From an uncultured Mediterraneibacter sp. (GTDB lineage Bacteria; Bacillota; Clostridia; Lachnospirales; Lachnospiraceae): a stretch of 62,470 bases of DNA. The DNA lies in the NCBI RefSeq assembly GCF_934330165.1, contig NZ_CAKRGI010000012.1:1-62470 (forward strand), given 5' to 3'. Position numbers and translations under genes: made by a program. This document shows positions 59,668-62,470 of the stretch, in pieces (position 1 is the first letter of the stretch; every line of letters starts with the position of its first letter). The notes below the pieces were generated by a model that did no database searches, had not been told where the DNA came from, and was given only the letters and a program-made list of their open reading frames with translations.

Positions 59668-62307
59668 TTAATGGATCTGCTCTGCAAGGACTTCTTCTGC
59701 TTTCTCAAGTGCCTGTGCAATACCTGCCGGATTCTTGCCACCGGCCTGTGCCATATTTGGGCGTCCACCACCGCCACCGCCAACAAGGCCTGCGATCGCT
59801 TTTACAAGATTACCTGCATGAGCCCCCTGCTTCATCGCACCGTCTGTCACAGTTGCCATCAGGCTTACTTTGCCGTCATTTCCGGATGCAAGGACAACCA
59901 CACCTTCTCCCAGTTTCTCTTTAAACTGGTCTCCCAGGTCACGAAGTTCATTCATATCAACTCCGTCAAGCTGAGCAGCAAGAAGTTTCACACCCTTCAC
60001 TTCTTTTACCTGATCCAGGACATTGCCTGCTGCTTCCTGTGCCATTTTACTCTTTAAGCTGTCTACTTCTCCCTTCAGAGCTTTATTCTCTGCCTGCAGA
60101 TGTACGATCTTCTCAGCCAGATTCTCAGGAGACGCCTTCACAAGCTGGGCAGCTTCTTTCAGAAGACATTCCATCTCTGCATAATACTTCATCAGTCCGT
60201 CTGATGTCAGAGCCTCTATACGGCGTACTCCGGCTGCCACACCGCTTTCTGAAATAATCTTCAGAGCCGTAATCTCAGAAGTATTCTTCACATGGGTTCC
60301 TCCACAAAATTCAACTGAAAATCCGCCCATATCTACTACACGTACAACATCACCGTACTTTTCGCCAAATAAAGCCTGGGCACCGGTCTTTCTTGCTTCT
60401 TCGATCGGCAGATTCTTTGTGACTACCGCAAGGGCATTCTGGATCTGCTCATTCACGATTTCCTCCACTTTCTTTAACTCTTCCGGTGTTACCGCTGAGA
60501 AATGAGTAAAGTCAAAGCGAAGTCTGTCCTCATTTACAAAAGATCCTGCCTGCTCAACATGACTTCCAAGCACTGTGCGAAGTGCTTTCTGAAGCAGATG
60601 CGTTGCACTGTGGTTTCTTTCCGTAAGAGCACGCTTCTTTGCATCCACTTCCAGTGTAACTGCATCACCGATCTTGATCATACCCTTTGTCACATGACCG
60701 ATATGTCCGACCTTTGTTCCAGCAAGATGAATACAGTCCTCTACAACAAACTCGCCTTCTGCTGTCCGGATCACTCCCTTATCAGCCTCCTGTCCACCCA
60801 TCGTTGCATAGAACGGAGTCTGCTCAACAATGATCGTTCCTTTCTCTCCGTCAGACAGAGCGTCCACGACCTCGTCCTCTGTAGTCAGTGCGGAAACTTT
60901 TGAATCAAATGTAAGATGATCGTATCCTACAAATTCTGTTCCGATCTCTGCATCCAGTTCATCATAGACAGATGCTTCTTTTCCTGTATAGGAATGAGTT
61001 CCGAATGTACCCTCTGACTTGGCACGCTGCTCTTCCTGAGCCTTTTTGAAGCCTTCTTCATCATAAGTCAGACCTTTTTCCTCCAGAATCTCACTTGTCA
61101 GATCGATCGGGAATCCATAGGTATCATAAAGACGGAATGCATTCTCACCGGAGAGAACGTTCTCACCCTTCTTCTCCATCTCAGCTTCCATATCTGCAAG
61201 GATCGCAAGTCCCTGATCGATCGTCTTATTGAAGTTCGCCTCTTCCTTTGCGATCACATTAAAGATGAACTCTTTCTTCTCTTCCAGCTCCGGATATCCG
61301 TCCTTTGATCCTTCGATCACGGTTGTAGCAAGTTCCACAAGGAACGCTCCCTCGATTCCCAACAGCTTTCCATGGCGGCACGCACGTCTTAACAGACGAC
61401 GCAGAACATATCCACGTCCGCTGTTGGATGGAAGGATTCCGTCTGAGATCATAAATGTCACGGAACGGACATGGTCTGTAACGACACGCAGAGAGACATC
61501 TGTCTCGTGATCTGTTCCGTACTGCTTTCCTGAAAGGCGGCATACATGGTCACGCAGAGCCTTCATTGTATCAATATCGAACATGGAATCTACATCCTGT
61601 ACGATACATGCCAGACGCTCCAGCCCCATACCTGTATCGATATTCTTCTGGATCAGATCAGTATAATTTCCATGACCGTCATTATTAAACTGGCTGAATA
61701 CGTTGTTCCAGATTTCCATATAACGGTCACATTCGCATCCGACTGTACATCCCGGTTTTCCACATCCGTACTTTTCTCCACGGTCGTAATAAATCTCTGA
61801 ACATGGACCACACGGACCGGAACCATGCTCCCAGAAGTTATCTTCCTTACCGAAACGGAAAATACGCTCTGCAGGGATTCCCATCTTCTTATTCCAGATA
61901 TCAAATGCTTCATCATCTGCTTCATAGACTGACGGATAAAGTCTGTCCGGGTCAAGTCCTACTACTTCTGTCAGGAATTCCCATGACCACTCGATGGCTT
62001 CATTCTTAAAATAATCCCCGAAAGAGAAATTTCCAAGCATCTCAAAAAATGTACCATGGCGTGCTGTCTTTCCTACATTTTCAATATCTCCTGTACGGAT
62101 ACACTTCTGACAGGTGGTCACTCTTCTTCTCGGAGGGATCTCCTGTCCTGTAAAATATGGTTTCAACGGAGCCATTCCTGAATTAATCAGGAGAAGACTC
62201 TTATCATTATGAGGTACTAAAGAAAAGCTCTTCATCACAAGATGCCCCTTGCTCTCAAAGAACTCCAAAAACATTTTCCTTAATTGGTTTACTCCGTATG
62301 GCTGCAT
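59668..62307 (-). CDS. alaS: Alanyl-tRNA synthetase
   Basis: Charges tRNA-Ala and edits mischarged Ser/Gly. The 879-residue protein has the class II core (RKMFLEFFESKGH, TCQKCIRTGDIENVGKTARH), the editing domain with HSATHLLQKAL and the zinc-type CGGTHV motif, and a C-terminal DHHA1 domain with GGGGGGRPNMAQAGG. GAGGAGG precedes the ATG. No T-box is present upstream, unlike thrS. Confidence 0.98.
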   Translation of the reverse strand: MQPYGVNQLRKMFLEFFESKGHLVMKSFSLVPHNDKSLLLINSGMAPLKPYFTGQEIPPRRRVTTCQKCIRTGDIENVGKTARHGTFFEMLGNFSFGDYFKNEAIEWSWEFLTEVVGLDPDRLYPSVYEADDEAFDIWNKKMGIPAERIFRFGKEDNFWEHGSGPCGPCSEIYYDRGEKYGCGKPGCTVGCECDRYMEIWNNVFSQFNNDGHGNYTDLIQKNIDTGMGLERLACIVQDVDSMFDIDTMKALRDHVCRLSGKQYGTDHETDVSLRVVTDHVRSVTFMISDGILPSNSGRGYVLRRLLRRACRHGKLLGIEGAFLVELATTVIEGSKDGYPELEEKKEFIFNVIAKEEANFNKTIDQGLAILADMEAEMEKKGENVLSGENAFRLYDTYGFPIDLTSEILEEKGLTYDEEGFKKAQEEQRAKSEGTFGTHSYTGKEASVYDELDAEIGTEFVGYDHLTFDSKVSALTTEDEVVDALSDGEKGTIIVEQTPFYATMGGQEADKGVIRTAEGEFVVEDCIHLAGTKVGHIGHVTKGMIKIGDAVTLEVDAKKRALTERNHSATHLLQKALRTVLGSHVEQAGSFVNEDRLRFDFTHFSAVTPEELKKVEEIVNEQIQNALAVVTKNLPIEEARKTGAQALFGEKYGDVVRVVDMGGFSVEFCGGTHVKNTSEITALKIISESGVAAGVRRIEALTSDGLMKYYAEMECLLKEAAQLVKASPENLAEKIVHLQAENKALKGEVDSLKSKMAQEAAGNVLDQVKEVKGVKLLAAQLDGVDMNELRDLGDQFKEKLGEGVVVLASGNDGKVSLMATVTDGAMKQGAHAGNLVKAIAGLVGGGGGGRPNMAQAGGKNPAGIAQALEKAEEVLAEQIH

Positions 62308-62345
62308 ACATCATCCTCCTCTTTTGCTCAAAAAGCCTAACTTAA

Positions 62346-62384
62346 AATATATCATAGCGGTCCACTTTTGTAAAGTGGCTCGCT
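62346..62384 (-). promoter_or_regulatory. alaS promoter overlapped by an inverted repeat
   Basis: Minus-strand TTTACA (62369-62374), 17-bp spacer, TATATT (62346-62351). An imperfect dyad AGCG-CCACTT...AAGTGG-CGCT (about 62356-62384) covers the -35 and most of the spacer and could be an operator. Bases 62385-62470 hold no feature I can support. Confidence 0.55.
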
Positions 62385-62470
62385 GAACACTTTCACGACA
62401 AACGCATGAATGATTATTTTTCTATTTTCTTTCTCTAATGCCTTTTTTAAACTTCTAGAAGTTCTTCTAA

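Overview
The window looks like a chromosomal segment of a Gram-positive, low-to-middle GC anaerobe of the Clostridia, most likely family Lachnospiraceae. This is inferred from gene content and order: divergent lexA/yneA, single-subunit XerS-type recombinase, a sepF-ylmH-lspA cluster, one long mre-mrdA-min-rodA operon, MutS/MutL with MiaA and an aluminium-resistance-type PLP enzyme, NADP-type GdhA, T-box controlled thrS and purine-rich Shine-Dalgarno sites. No rRNA, tRNA, CRISPR array or prophage was seen. About nine tenths of the coding sequence lies on the minus strand.

Layout. 1-81 is a pure CTGT microsatellite. 256-1384 is an SOS module: lexA facing a YneA-like LysM division inhibitor, with several SOS boxes between them. 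A possible structured RNA and a XerS-like recombinase follow (1431-2785). 2872-8753 holds a cytidylate-kinase-like gene and a division/envelope operon (HlyD-like protein, yggS, sepF, ylmH, lspA, RluA-type synthase). 9139-19470 is a morphogenesis operon read radC-mreB-mreC-mreD-mrdA-minC-minD-minE-rodA-mgsA-dac. 19574-29444 is a repair/tRNA-modification/redox operon read mutS-mutL-miaA-PLP enzyme-two FAD proteins. 29601-32882 holds a divergent DXS-like enzyme, a MerR remnant with its promoter, and a MATE transporter.

32883-34861 is an AT-rich accessory insertion with a DUF1016-type nuclease carrying a perfect 27-bp palindrome and a 335-bp MITE-like element with doubled inverted ends. 34862-39853 is a MacB-like ABC export operon with two different membrane-fusion adaptors. 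40087-42403 is thrS with its T-box leader. 42701-44224 is an HTH-aminotransferase fusion with an internal ribosome binding site and a promoter studded with TTGAACTTT motifs. 44277-47649 is a polyphosphate-polymerase (VTC)/DUF4956/carbohydrate-binding lipoprotein operon, preceded by three 11-bp-spaced repeats typical of an OmpR-family regulator. 47922-50096 is a divergent pair: a Lon-like AAA protein without a protease domain and a zinc-ribbon membrane protein. 50162-57512 has two P-type cation ATPases flanking ftsH, the second with a riboswitch-like leader. The window closes with gdhA, rpsU (58 aa) and alaS.

Most of the window is ordinary housekeeping sequence. The parts most worth a second look are the HTH-aminotransferase fusion and its operator array, the polyphosphate/carbohydrate-binding operon and its operator, the accessory insertion at 33-35 kb, the MerR remnant in front of the divergent DXS-like gene, the Walker-B-altered Lon-like ATPase, and the folded intergenic element at 1431-1533. 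All names come from reading motifs and gene order; no database search was run.
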